This document shows, piece after piece, positions 1-8,301 of a stretch of DNA of 64,000 nt. Each line of letters begins with the position of its first letter. The first letter of the stretch is position 1. Origin of the DNA: Deefgea piscis. GTDB lineage: Bacteria > Pseudomonadota > Gammaproteobacteria > Burkholderiales > Chitinibacteraceae. The stretch spans positions 2,170,001 through 2,234,000 of the forward strand of contig NZ_CP054143.1 of NCBI RefSeq assembly GCF_013284055.1, read 5' to 3'. The translations under genes and the position numbers were made by a program. The notes under the pieces are model-generated. The model made no database searches, was not told where the DNA came from, and was given only the letters and a program-made list of their open reading frames with translations.

Positions 1-281
1 GCGTCATTGGTTTTGTGTTGTACCAAGCGCCAAAAAGTATCGCTAGCGGTTTGATAGAGCGCCAAGCCGGTTAGACCTAATCTTTGCAGTATCGCTTGGC
101 AGGCATTAATACCAAATATCTGCAGGGCAATACCAAGGATTTTTTCTTTTTTACTTGCCGTACCGTGCGGGTAATTTTGCGCGATTTCTAGCCAATACCA
201 TTGCCGCGCCGAACCCGATTCTAAATCTGAAATCCGCCGCATTAAGCCGCCTTGCTCTGCTGCTGTCAGCGCGGTGTTCAT
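1..281 (-). CDS. Unrecognised protein, N-terminal part only
   Basis: An open frame starts at an ATG at 279-281 and runs off the left edge after about 93 codons. The N-terminus begins [12 protein letters not shown] and the visible part is soluble-looking, with W/Q-rich and hydrophobic helices and no signal peptide. Its ATG overlaps the ubiA stop in an ATGA arrangement, so it is probably translationally coupled to ubiA and is the third gene of a ubiC-ubiA operon. I do not recognise the family. The coding call rests on the intact frame and the overlap. Confidence 0.6.
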   Translation of the reverse strand, partial: MNTALTAAEQGGLMRRISDLESGSARQWYWLEIAQNYPHGTASKKEKILGIALQIFGINACQAILQRLGLTGLALYQTASDTFWRLVQHKTND

Positions 282-1174
282 AGTGCAATCGGCCAAGCGT
301 AATCGAGTACTAAGGCGGCAAAAATCAGCGCACCGATGCGATTATTGGCCAAAAAAGCCGCAAAGCAGGCATCGCGCTGCCGGCCACGAATCCGCCGATA
401 CTGATCAATCACGGCCAGCATCACCAAGGCCAAACCGGCAAAGTAAATCAGCCCACGGCCAGTGGCATAACCAATGCCCAGCATGCACAGCACAAATGCG
501 CCAAAGCACAGCATCACCGCTGCCACGTCAAAGCGGCCAAAGGTAATGGCTGAGGTTTTGATGCCGATTTTTAGATCGTCGGGCTTATCGACCATGGCGT
601 ATTCGGTATCGTAAGCCACGGTCCAGAGTAGATTGGCTGCGACCAGTGCCCAAGCAATCAAGGGCACGCTGCCCGTTTGGGCGGCAAACGCCATTGGAAT
701 GCCAAAACTAAACGCAATGCCTAAATACGCTTGTGGGATGGCTAAAAAGCGCTTGGTAAAAGGGTAAGATCCCGCCAAAAATACCGCAGGAATGGTGAGT
801 AATAAAGCCAAATGGTTCAGCGGCAACGCCACCAATAAAGCCAGCAACGCCAAGGCTGCGGCAAAATACAGCGCGGCTTTGGGCTTAATCTCGCCAGTGG
901 CTAAAGGCCGATTTTGGGTGCGCTCAACATGGCCATCAAAATCACGATCGGCCCAATCATTCATCACGCAGCCACTGGAGCGCATCAGCCAAGTGCCAAG
1001 GCAAAAAATCAATAACAAAGACCAATCCGGCCGACCTTGCGCGGCAATCCATAAGCCCCAGAGCGTGGGCCAGAGCAGTAATAAAGTGCCGATGGGTTTG
1101 TCCATACGGGCTAAACGAATATACGCCGGAATATACGCCGACCAGCGCTGCGGTTTGAAATAGGGCGTTGGCAT
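278..1174 (-). CDS. ubiA: 4-hydroxybenzoate octaprenyltransferase UbiA
   Basis: Membrane prenyltransferase that attaches the polyprenyl chain to 4-hydroxybenzoate in ubiquinone synthesis. About 298 residues with many hydrophobic segments. The first Asp-rich motif reads [15 protein letters not shown] and the second [17 protein letters not shown]; both are hallmarks of the UbiA family and bind the Mg-diphosphate. I chose the ATG at 1174 (MPTPYFK...) because it overlaps the ubiC stop as TAATG, a translational-coupling arrangement. A TTG five codons upstream would lie inside ubiC. It follows ubiC, which makes its substrate. Family assignment is firm. Confidence 0.95.
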   Translation of the reverse strand: MPTPYFKPQRWSAYIPAYIRLARMDKPIGTLLLLWPTLWGLWIAAQGRPDWSLLLIFCLGTWLMRSSGCVMNDWADRDFDGHVERTQNRPLATGEIKPKAALYFAAALALLALLVALPLNHLALLLTIPAVFLAGSYPFTKRFLAIPQAYLGIAFSFGIPMAFAAQTGSVPLIAWALVAANLLWTVAYDTEYAMVDKPDDLKIGIKTSAITFGRFDVAAVMLCFGAFVLCMLGIGYATGRGLIYFAGLALVMLAVIDQYRRIRGRQRDACFAAFLANNRIGALIFAALVLDYAWPIAL

Positions 1175-1722
1175 TAAATGGGTTCGCAAGGTGAAGGCAA
1201 AAGAAAATCACTTAAAAAAACTTCGGTGACCAACAGCTGCGCCGCGCCAGAATAAAACACTGAACGCCGCGCCCATAAAGTCGCGGCTTGCCCGCCGACG
1301 GCGGCTTGGGCTTTTTGCCATAAAGGATGGCGCGGGCTGAGCTTACACCAGGCCAATGTCGAGCGACGAATGCACGGATCGGCAAACAGCAGCGCACCTA
1401 AAGGGCGGCTGCCGGAGCGTTCAAACAAATGAAAGCCGGCTTGTAAGTGCTGTCGACAGGTAATGCTATGGGCAAATACCAAGGGGCGCTCTTGGCTACA
1501 CAGTAAAACTTCGCGTGTTGCGACGTGGCTGGCGCTTGGCAGCTGCAAAATTTGCGTTTCATCTGGGTGTGGGCGGCGAAAGCCTTGTTGTAAAACGCGC
1601 ACGGTTAATTGCGGAAAATGCGCGATTAAACGTTGGGTTAATGAGCCGCGTTCGCTCAACCAAGGTCGCAACGACCACGGCGCCAAGGCCAAGGGCGTAT
1701 GCCAAAAAGCGGTATGCAGCAT
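1174..1722 (-). CDS. ubiC: Chorismate lyase UbiC
   Basis: Cytoplasmic enzyme that splits chorismate into 4-hydroxybenzoate and pyruvate, the first committed step of ubiquinone synthesis. It has 182 residues, close to the usual length of about 165. Recognisable family features are the N-terminal W-L-x-x-GSLT segment ([11 protein letters not shown]), the RPLGALLF strand and the C-terminal LWARRS...LLVTEVFL block, which matches the E. coli WGRRS...LLTELFL block. First gene of a minus-strand operon with ubiA, one-base overlap. Confidence 0.92.
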   Translation of the reverse strand: MLHTAFWHTPLALAPWSLRPWLSERGSLTQRLIAHFPQLTVRVLQQGFRRPHPDETQILQLPSASHVATREVLLCSQERPLVFAHSITCRQHLQAGFHLFERSGSRPLGALLFADPCIRRSTLAWCKLSPRHPLWQKAQAAVGGQAATLWARRSVFYSGAAQLLVTEVFLSDFLLPSPCEPI

Positions 1723-1980
1723 AGGGCACAGAAGGGGTTCATCAAAACCGAGCCATTATGCCATAAAAGCCCAGTTAGCCTGTCGGGCCAGCATTGCGTT
1801 GCTGGATTTGTTCACGAGCAAGCACATCGGGCGAATAAGGGCGTCTGCCGTGTGATTGAGACAAATCGCCGGTTGATTGGGACATTTAATCCATGTAAGG
1901 AAGTCCGTATGCTCTGAGCTGAGTATCAATTGCTGTATCGCTGATCGTAATGCCCCTTTTTAACCCCTTCGAGCTGCATC

Positions 1981-3162
1981 ATGATGAAATTACCGGTGTT
2001 ATTTTTGAGTGCGCTGGCTTTAACTGCGCCAAGTTTTGCCGCAGAAAAATTAGTGTCGTATTTACCGACTTGGCGTGATGCCAAAGTAGTGAGCCAAGCG
2101 GGCCAGCAACTGCCGGTGCTCGATTATGGCATTTTGTCATTTATCGAAGTGGACGCCGACGGCAAAGCGTTTCTTTCGCCAGCGGCCAAAGCTGGGGCTG
2201 ATTTATGGCGTGCTGAGTTTGTTAAAGCCAAAAAAATCAATCCCAAATTTAACTGTATGTGGGCCATTGGTGGCTGGACTGGATCGCGCAATATCGCCAA
2301 AACCGCGCAAACCGAAGCGGGGCGCGAAAAACTGGTGCAATCGGCGATTGGCATTATGCGCGATTACCAATGCAGCGGTTTGGACTTGGATTGGGAGCAT
2401 CCGGTGACGGGGGGCGATTATGCCAAAGACGCATCACCCGCAGATGCGCAAAACTGGGTGAGTTTAATTCGTGATTTGCGCCAAGGCTTAGACGCTGCCG
2501 GTAAAAAAGATAAAAAAACCTATGTGTTAAGTGTTGCCACCCCGGGCAATAATGGCGGTTGGGTGATGCAAGGGTATGACTTAAAAGCGGCGTTGCCGAT
2601 GCTCGATTGGGTGTTTTTAATGGCCTATGATCGCGCAGGCGGCTGGAGTAAAACCGCCACCTTGCAAGCGAGCTTGCATGCGGTGCCGGGTGACCCAGAT
2701 GGTGGGGTTTTCTCCAGCAGTAAAGCCATTGAATATTATCTGGCGCAAGGCGCTAAGCCAGCGCAATTGGTGCTCGGCGTGCCGTTTTATGCCCGTGGTT
2801 TAGGCAATGTTGCTGCGGGGCCAAATGGTGATGGTTTGGCACAAAGCATGTCGGGCCCGGGTTTGAACGATCAGGCAGAAGTCGGCGTAATGACGTGGGG
2901 TCAATTGCAGGCGGCGAAGTTGCCAAGTCAAGGCTGGCAAGTGCATCGCAATGCCGAGTCAGGGCAGACGCCATATCTTTACCATGCCGCTAAAAAAGAG
3001 TTGATCACCTTTGACGACCCAACCTCATTGGCCGAGAAGGTCAAATTCGTTAAAGACAAACAACTCGGCGGGGTGATGATTTGGGAAATCACGCAAGACG
3101 ATGCCGATTTTACTTTACTCAAAAGCTTGCGCCGAAGTTTAAACGCCAAACCATTTAGCTGA
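1981..3162 (+). CDS. Secreted glycoside hydrolase family 18 chitinase
   Basis: 393 residues with a Sec signal peptide ending around residue 20 (...APSFAA). The GH18 catalytic motif reads GLDLDWEHP with D135, D137 and the proton donor E139 in the DxxDxDxE pattern. MAYDRAGGW (usually MTYDxxGxW) and the final VMIWEIT strand fit the rest of the TIM barrel. It hydrolyses chitin or chito-oligosaccharides outside the inner membrane. There is no carbohydrate-binding or fibronectin module, so it is a single-domain enzyme. It stands alone, with 258 bases of noncoding sequence upstream and a terminator downstream. An endo or exo mode cannot be told from sequence. Confidence 0.93.
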   Translation: MMKLPVLFLSALALTAPSFAAEKLVSYLPTWRDAKVVSQAGQQLPVLDYGILSFIEVDADGKAFLSPAAKAGADLWRAEFVKAKKINPKFNCMWAIGGWTGSRNIAKTAQTEAGREKLVQSAIGIMRDYQCSGLDLDWEHPVTGGDYAKDASPADAQNWVSLIRDLRQGLDAAGKKDKKTYVLSVATPGNNGGWVMQGYDLKAALPMLDWVFLMAYDRAGGWSKTATLQASLHAVPGDPDGGVFSSSKAIEYYLAQGAKPAQLVLGVPFYARGLGNVAAGPNGDGLAQSMSGPGLNDQAEVGVMTWGQLQAAKLPSQGWQVHRNAESGQTPYLYHAAKKELITFDDPTSLAEKVKFVKDKQLGGVMIWEITQDDADFTLLKSLRRSLNAKPFS

Positions 3163-3194
3163 GCGTTGTTTGCTGATTGCTTGGATTTGGCCCG

Positions 3195-3223
3195 CGCCCC
3201 ATGGCTGTTAATGGGGCGTTTTT
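3195..3223 (+). terminator. Rho-independent terminator after chitinase
   Basis: An 8-bp stem CGCCCCAT/ATGGGGCG with an 8-base loop is followed by five T residues, 32 bases past the chitinase stop. Confidence 0.85.
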
Positions 3224-3336
3224 ATATCTAAAACGCGATTGGCGAGCGGCACTGCTGGCGCGTAATCGGCGGTTTTAGTGCTTGGGCTTGGCTGATGGCG
3301 GTTGTCAGTAATAGTGAACTGTCATAGTATGTTGCG

Positions 3337-4020
3337 ATGCAAAATTTAAATCCAGCTTTCAAAGTCGGCGTGCTCGATACCTTGCCTTTACAAATGGGCG
3401 TGGCTCCGTTTGCGCTCATTTTTGGCACCTTGGCGGGGCCAGCGGGTTTGTCGCCATGGGCAACCATGGCGATGTCGGTATTAGTTTATGCCGGATCTAG
3501 CCAGTTTTTGGCGCTGAGCTTACTGGCTGTCGGCGCGGCGCTGCCGGTGATTATTTTTACCACGCTGATTATTAATTTGCGCCATGCGCTGTATAGCGCC
3601 ACCTTGCAGCTGCCGTTTGCCCATCTGCCATTTTGGCGGCGTGCGCTGCTGGCGTTTTTCTTAACCGACGAAACTTTTGCCGTGGTGCAAAGCGCCGCCA
3701 GCCGCAAAATGCTGCCACTGGATTCGGTGATGCTGGGCTCAGGGTTGGTCAATTTCAGCACGTGGATTGTATTTACCGCTATCGGCATTGTATTGGGCAA
3801 CAATATCCCGCAGTTGCAACACTGGGGGCTTGAATTTGCGATGGTGGCGACCTTTACCGGCATTGTGGTGCCGCTGCTGGTGTCGCGCGCACAAGTGCTG
3901 TGCGCGGTGGTGGCTGGGACGACGGCGCTATTGGCGCATGGCTTGCCGTATAAATTAGGCCTATTGTTGGCAGTGTTGCTTGGGGTATGGGCAGCAATGC
4001 TATTTAAGGAAAAGGCTTGA
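3337..4020 (+). CDS. azlC: AzlC-family branched-chain amino acid export permease
   Basis: 227-residue polytopic membrane protein of the AzlC family. It begins with the typical VGVLDTLPLQMGVAPFALIFG block, followed by LVYAGSSQF and NLRHALYS motifs. In characterised members (AzlCD of Bacillus, BrnFE of Corynebacterium, YgaZH of E. coli) the large subunit pairs with a small AzlD subunit to export leucine, isoleucine, valine or methionine. Here the AzlD gene follows with a TGATG overlap, so the two are surely co-translated. The exact substrate is not visible. Confidence 0.9.
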   Translation: MQNLNPAFKVGVLDTLPLQMGVAPFALIFGTLAGPAGLSPWATMAMSVLVYAGSSQFLALSLLAVGAALPVIIFTTLIINLRHALYSATLQLPFAHLPFWRRALLAFFLTDETFAVVQSAASRKMLPLDSVMLGSGLVNFSTWIVFTAIGIVLGNNIPQLQHWGLEFAMVATFTGIVVPLLVSRAQVLCAVVAGTTALLAHGLPYKLGLLLAVLLGVWAAMLFKEKA

Positions 4021-4334
4021 TGGATATACTGACTACAATCGGCTTGCTGCTTGGTATGGCCTTGGTGACTTATGGTTTGCGGGTGTGTTTTTTTCTCCCC
4101 GGCGTGGGCGAGCGCTTTCCGCCAGTGCTACGCCAAGCGGCAAGCTATGTACCGGTGGCGGTATTAACGGCGATTATTACCCCAGAAATTTTTATGCCCC
4201 AAGGTCATTGGCAAGCATTGAGCCCGCAATTGGGCGGATGTATTGCGACCGGTTTGATCGTGTGGCGCAGCAAAAAACTCATGTTGGGGATTGTGCTGGG
4301 GATGGCGGTGTATTACGCCTTGCGCTTACTTTAG
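4020..4334 (+). CDS. azlD: AzlD-family small permease subunit
   Basis: 104-residue protein with about four membrane segments and the AzlD pattern TYGLRVCFFLPG...FPPVLRQAASYVPVAVLTAIITPEI. It is the partner of the AzlC protein encoded immediately upstream. I start it at the ATG at 4020, which overlaps the azlC TGA by one base, not at the TTG one codon earlier. Confidence 0.88.
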   Translation: MDILTTIGLLLGMALVTYGLRVCFFLPGVGERFPPVLRQAASYVPVAVLTAIITPEIFMPQGHWQALSPQLGGCIATGLIVWRSKKLMLGIVLGMAVYYALRLL

Positions 4335-4413
4335 CGTTACCGCCGATGGTGTTAAGCCCTAGTTTGAGGCGCGCAGCAGCAATAGAAAAGCTGCAGCATC
4401 CAACTCCACGCAA

Positions 4414-5394
4414 TTATAAATCTGCCGGCACTTGCGGCATGAATGCGCCGCTGGTCAAAATACCCCACGCCATCCAGCCGGCGATCAATACATAAATGAG
4501 GCGCGGTAACCAGGCGGCCATTTGCGTGGCGCTGTGCGCTAGATCGGCACTGTGTTGATTGGCAACGCGTTGCAGCATTTCGGGCAATGTACCGCTGGCT
4601 TCCCCCGTTTGCACCATCGCCACTAAGTGCGGATCGGCCAACCATGGCACGGCGCTGAAAGCGGCGGTGAGTGTTTGGCCGCGCTTTAATTGTCGTAATA
4701 ATGGCTGGCTTTGCTGTTGTAAATACGCGCAGTTGAGTGTCGATTGGGCAATGGGTATGGCGCTAAATATCGACACGCCTGCGTGCAGCAGCAGCGCCAA
4801 ACTGGCGATAAAATCATGCTGCTTGCTGCGTAAATACCAAGCGCCCAATAGCGGCGTTTGCAGCAGGGCTTTTACCAACGTTGTTGAGGTATTACGCTCA
4901 AACGATTGCAATACGCCTCTCCCAAGCCGATACATCAAGTAAATCAATAGCAGCGGCGTGATCACTCCCAGAGCATAGCTCGATACACTGAGCGATCCCA
5001 TGATGAAAGCGGGCAGTGGATTAATCAGCAGCGCCAGTAATAGGGTGAGGGCGGGCATCGCTAATTTGGCGCGAACTTGCTTCGTTAAGCGGGCAATCAG
5101 CGCCGATTGCTCGGCGAGGCGGTGATACAGCAGGGCAGGGCTGCCAGCATGGCAAGATGCTGCGATGAGTGCTGCGTCCAGTGGATTAAATAGTCCCGCC
5201 TGCACGCCCGCTTGGGCGATGCTTTTGCCGCGCGCCAAGGCTTTACGCATCGCGGCTAATTGCGGCTGATAGCGTGGCGGTAGATTCAGGCTGGCTAAAG
5301 CGTGATCAGTCGGTAAGCCAGCGCGCTCGAGCACGGCCAATTGGCTGAATAAATCAGCACGAATCGGATGCGGTAGCGGTGAAAATGAGCTCAT
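4414..5394 (-). CDS. Type II secretion system F-domain (GspF/PilC-like) membrane protein
   Basis: 326 residues with two copies of the T2SSF domain (about 15-135 and 195-315), each followed by hydrophobic segments. Family marks include LERAGLPTDHALASL, LLHAGVSIFSAIPIAQ and MVQTGEASGTLPEMLQRVA. GspF/PilC proteins are the inner-membrane platform of type II secretion or type IV pilus machines. This copy is shorter than PilC (about 400), lacks the usual cytoplasmic N-terminal stretch, and has no ATPase or prepilin peptidase gene beside it. It is therefore an orphan, possibly serving a pilus-like machine encoded elsewhere. The N-terminal half is unusually divergent. Confidence 0.8.
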   Translation of the reverse strand: MSSFSPLPHPIRADLFSQLAVLERAGLPTDHALASLNLPPRYQPQLAAMRKALARGKSIAQAGVQAGLFNPLDAALIAASCHAGSPALLYHRLAEQSALIARLTKQVRAKLAMPALTLLLALLINPLPAFIMGSLSVSSYALGVITPLLLIYLMYRLGRGVLQSFERNTSTTLVKALLQTPLLGAWYLRSKQHDFIASLALLLHAGVSIFSAIPIAQSTLNCAYLQQQSQPLLRQLKRGQTLTAAFSAVPWLADPHLVAMVQTGEASGTLPEMLQRVANQHSADLAHSATQMAAWLPRLIYVLIAGWMAWGILTSGAFMPQVPADL

Positions 5395-5450
5395 AGCGCC
5401 GAGTATTGCTGATTTAGCTTAAAAATGCGAGCGAGTGCCCTGTCAGGTGG

Positions 5451-5479
5451 TTGACAATCAGACAGGCTTCAGTTGCAAT
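5451..5479 (+). promoter_or_regulatory. Candidate sigma-70 promoter of dapA leader
   Basis: A perfect -35 hexamer TTGACA (5451-5456) is followed 17 bases later by TGCAAT (5474-5479, 4/6 match to TATAAT). Transcription would start near 5486, about ten bases before the riboswitch P1 stem. The -35 sits in the loop of a CCTGTC/GACAGG inverted repeat (about 5439-5466), which might be an operator. Confidence 0.55.
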
Positions 5480-5495
5480 AGCAGTTCTTGAACGA

Positions 5496-5709
5496 CAAGA
5501 GAGGCGCCTTGCCCAGGTCGTACTACCGCAGAGATCAAGCTCTGTGTGCGCTAGGCGCAGTTGGCTTCCCCCAATTGAACCATGCAGCACCATCGGTGGT
5601 ATTAGGGGGAGCAAGGCCGAAGCGATGGGGGACTTGAATCTCCGATTGCTGGTTACAGAGGCTGAATCCTCTGAACTGTCAGTAATCATCGATTACTGGA
5701 GTGCTCTTG
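5496..5709 (+). promoter_or_regulatory. Lysine riboswitch (L box) upstream of dapA
   Basis: The leader carries the conserved lysine-aptamer features in order. P1 is CAAGAG (5496-5501) with CTCTTG (5704-5709), and AGAGGCGC opens the five-way junction. P2 is GCCTTGC (5506-5512) with GCAAGGC (5611-5617), including a side hairpin CAGAG/CTCTG (5529-5544). P3 is a CCCCC/GGGGG stem (5568-5572, 5605-5609). The core GCCGAAGC is followed by the P4 arm ending GATTGCTGG, a hairpin CAGAGG/CCTCTG (5656-5673), the core ACTGTCA, and the perfect 8-bp hairpin CAGTAATC-ATC-GATTACTG (5680-5698), then GGAGTGCT. The block order and core words match the Bacillus lysC leader. Lysine binding should repress dapA. Confidence 0.9.
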
Positions 5710-5710
5710 G

Positions 5711-5791
5711 TGATGATTTCATTGTCAGCTGGCGTGTTGCCAGCGCATCATTGCCGCACTTTTCCTCTCTCCAAGCGTCTTTTATTGGAGA
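5711..5791 (+). promoter_or_regulatory. Expression platform with Shine-Dalgarno-sequestering hairpin
   Basis: Between the aptamer and dapA lie two hairpins. The first is ATGAT...GCTGGC-GTGTT-GCCAGC...ATCAT (5712-5751). The second is TCTCCAA (5768-5774) with TTGGAGA (5785-5791), which buries the dapA ribosome-binding site GGAG (5787-5790). No U-run follows either stem directly, so control of translation initiation seems likelier than attenuation (inference). Confidence 0.6.
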
Positions 5792-5796
5792 TCACC

Positions 5797-6660
5797 ATGA
5801 CTGTTACCCAGACCCCTCTTTGGACCGCACTGATTACGCCGATGCAAGCCGATGGCTGCGTGGATTTTGCGGCGTTAACGCGTTTATTGCACGAGCAAGC
5901 GGCCGCCGGCAATGGTATTACTTTGCTGGGCTCAACCGGCGAAGGCGCGAATTTAAGTTTGGCCGAGCGCCAAGCGATTATCGAGCATGCCTGTCGTTTG
6001 CAACTGAATGTGCCGCTCATGGTGGGCGTGGGCGGTTTGGACTTGGCCAGCCAATTAGATTGGTTGGCCTTTTGCGAAACGCAGCCAGTGTCGGCGTATT
6101 TATTGGTCACGCCGATTTATGCCAAACCCGGCGCACAAGGTCAGCAGCGCTGGTTTAAAGCCTTACTCGATGCGGTGAGCAAACCGTGTATGTTGTATAA
6201 CATTCCATCACGCTCGGGCGTGGCTTTGGCTGAAGCGGCGATTGCCGCTTTAATCGGTCATCCGAATTTTTGGGCGGTGAAAGAATCTGGCGGCAATCCA
6301 CTGCGCTTTGCGGAACTTAAATCGGCGTTTCCGCAAATTGCCTGGTACTCGGGTGACGATGTATGGTTTGCCGAGCATGCCTTATTGGGCGCGGCCGGTT
6401 TAGTCTCGGTGGCCAGTAATGTTTGGCCGCAGCAAGTGGCCGATATTGTGGCTAAAGGCTTGGCGGGTGAGGCCATTGGTGCGGTATTGCGCGAAACGGC
6501 GGAGAGCTTATTTGTCGCACCAAGCCCGATTCCGACCAAAGCTTTAATGCATTATCAGCAGCGCATTGCCAGTAATGTATTGCGCTTACCGTTATGCGCC
6601 GAAGATTTAGCCTCGCTGGCGCCGTTATTGGCAGCTGATTTGCAATGGGCTGCGGCTTAA
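5797..6660 (+). CDS. dapA: 4-hydroxy-tetrahydrodipicolinate synthase DapA
   Basis: 287-residue class I aldolase that condenses pyruvate with aspartate semialdehyde, the entry to the lysine and meso-diaminopimelate pathway. Seen: GSTGE at 45-49 (usually GTTGE), TPIYAKPG near 105-112, YNIPSRSG with Tyr134 and Arg139, and the Schiff-base lysine K162 in VKESGG. Ser46 and Tyr108 would complete the proton relay. Ile107 replaces the tyrosine usual at the tetramer interface. I start at the ATG at 5797, six bases after GGAG. A GTG at 5701 lies inside the riboswitch. The lysine riboswitch upstream argues for true DapA and not a related N-acetylneuraminate lyase. Confidence 0.93.
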   Translation: MTVTQTPLWTALITPMQADGCVDFAALTRLLHEQAAAGNGITLLGSTGEGANLSLAERQAIIEHACRLQLNVPLMVGVGGLDLASQLDWLAFCETQPVSAYLLVTPIYAKPGAQGQQRWFKALLDAVSKPCMLYNIPSRSGVALAEAAIAALIGHPNFWAVKESGGNPLRFAELKSAFPQIAWYSGDDVWFAEHALLGAAGLVSVASNVWPQQVADIVAKGLAGEAIGAVLRETAESLFVAPSPIPTKALMHYQQRIASNVLRLPLCAEDLASLAPLLAADLQWAAA

Positions 6661-6697
6661 ACGCTCACCATCCTTCGTGACAGGTAAAGATAGATAC

Positions 6698-6728
6698 AAA
6701 AAAAACCGCCATGATGGCGGTTTTTTTT
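6698..6728. terminator. Bidirectional terminator between dapA and the flavoprotein gene
   Basis: A stem of ACCGCCA/TGGCGGT around a TGA loop is flanked by an A-run on the left and eight T residues on the right. It can therefore serve dapA (plus) and the converging gene ending at 6745 (minus). Confidence 0.9.
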
Positions 6729-6744
6729 GAGCCTGCAGATTCAC

Positions 6745-8019
6745 TTAGACTGCAGCTTCATCCAATTCGGGCAAAGCCACTTGGTTGTCAGTGCTAAATT
6801 GGTAGTCTTTAAACACATGCTCAGCAGTAAGCAATTGATAACGACCATCGGCAAGGCGATTGGTGGTGTCTTTGAGGCGGTAGGTAAAGTGCCCGCAAGT
6901 CCAGCAATCGAAATTACGCATGTGCGTGCACAAGCAAGTTTTTTCGTAAACGTGAATTTCAGAAATCTTTTTCGCGTTTGGATTTTCTTCGATGACTTTG
7001 TTATACGCTTGAATGTAAGAGCAGTTGCCGCTGGCATCAAGCAAATACCCATACGCTTCACAATTGGGGCGAATACCAGAGCCAATGGCGGGGGTGTTTT
7101 TCAACATCCGCATTGGGTAGCCCGTGGGTGAAATCTGATTCACCTCGATCAGATCTTCATCGGCTTTAAAGTATTCTTGCTTCACATCGTCTGGCAAGCC
7201 GCATTCTTTGGTTACGGTAAAGCGCGTTGCGACTTGTACGCCACCTGCGCCCATTTCTAAGAATTTCACCGCGTCGGAACCCGTGAAAATACCACCGGCT
7301 GGAATCACCGGCATATTCTCGTAACCTTCTTTTTGCACCCAAGCGAGCACTTCGGCCACGATGTCTTCCAGCTTAAAATCAGCCCAATCCATGCCAAAGC
7401 CTAAGTGACCACCCGCGAGCGGGCCTTCAACGACGACAAAGTCAGGTAGGCGGCCAGTACGGGCCGATTTTTTGATAAACAATTGCAGCGCACGCACTGA
7501 GGAAACAATGATCCCGAGCTTGGCAGTATGAAAGCGCGGATGATTTTCAATCAGCGCAAAAGAGCCTAAATGCAAACCAGCGGCCAAAGTGATGCCGTCG
7601 ATGCCGGCATCGAGCGCGGCATTCATCCGCACGCGTAAGGTTTCTTTTGGGCCGTTCATCGTCAACTTTTCCATACAGTTGATGAAGATCATGCCGTTGC
7701 CTTGCTTACGTGCCATGGTGGCTTCAACGTGTAAACGGGTGGCGTTGGCCAACTGTTCTAAATCGAATTGCACCACGGCTTTGTCGCTATTGGCGACATT
7801 AAATTTGTATTGCTTGAGTTTGTCTTTGACGTATTTTGTGTTGTAGCGACGATCGGTGACCGTATTAATCATCGCGTCGGAGATATGCCCGATACCGCCA
7901 AGACGGCAAGCTTCTAGTGCTAAGTCGGCTGTGGAAATGTCTACACCCATGCCACCGATCATAATCGGCACATACTCTTCTTTACCAAATTTCAGACGAA
8001 AATCATCAACACGCTTCAT
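6745..8019 (-). CDS. Nitronate monooxygenase-family FMN-dependent oxidoreductase
   Basis: 424 residues with a TIM-barrel FMN fold of the 2-nitropropane dioxygenase/nitronate monooxygenase superfamily. Marks are an N-terminal PIMIGGMGVDIS strand, VVVEGPLAGGHLGF (normally EAGGH), PVIPAGGIFTGSDAVKF and GAGGVQVATRF, which form the phosphate-binding loops. Beyond the barrel is a tail of about 110 residues with a CxC...CxxC cluster (TCLCTHMRNFDCWTCGHF) that could hold a metal or Fe-S centre. Such tailed relatives also occur beside polyketide or fatty-acid genes as enoyl reductases, so the substrate is open. It is monocistronic, with a shared terminator downstream. Confidence 0.82.
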   Translation of the reverse strand: MKRVDDFRLKFGKEEYVPIMIGGMGVDISTADLALEACRLGGIGHISDAMINTVTDRRYNTKYVKDKLKQYKFNVANSDKAVVQFDLEQLANATRLHVEATMARKQGNGMIFINCMEKLTMNGPKETLRVRMNAALDAGIDGITLAAGLHLGSFALIENHPRFHTAKLGIIVSSVRALQLFIKKSARTGRLPDFVVVEGPLAGGHLGFGMDWADFKLEDIVAEVLAWVQKEGYENMPVIPAGGIFTGSDAVKFLEMGAGGVQVATRFTVTKECGLPDDVKQEYFKADEDLIEVNQISPTGYPMRMLKNTPAIGSGIRPNCEAYGYLLDASGNCSYIQAYNKVIEENPNAKKISEIHVYEKTCLCTHMRNFDCWTCGHFTYRLKDTTNRLADGRYQLLTAEHVFKDYQFSTDNQVALPELDEAAV

Positions 8020-8301
8020 TAGATCGTTCCATTCTTAAGCTGGTTTTAAGGCCAGCTCAATGATGAGTAAAATTTTTCAATGGCGAATGATAACGTGTAA
8101 AAGGGGTTTTTGGCTTGTGTCAATGATGACAATACGCAAGATTTTGCCAAAGGCATCATTGTGTAACTCTTTTTTCTTGCAAGATTTAATTGTATTTGTC
8201 GTGGTTATTTCCGGTTTAGTCAGAAATAAGGGTGCTTGATGTAAAGAGAATTTCAAATCTAAATCATTTAGAATGCTCACTTCGAGACAAAAGGACCTGC
8301 T
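8020..8301. other. Divergent intergenic region, flavoprotein gene / bioF
   Basis: 282 AT-rich bases between two divergent genes, so both promoters should be here. I see an interrupted repeat CAATGATG...CATCATTG around 8118-8160 and AAGGA a few bases before the bioF ATG. I cannot identify a convincing BirA-type biotin operator. Confidence 0.5.

Noticed and set aside
5414..5689. A 91-codon minus-strand frame and tRNA-like look of 5620-5680
   Set aside because: The sequence is explained by the lysine riboswitch on the plus strand; the tRNA-like arm lacks proper T and anticodon geometry.
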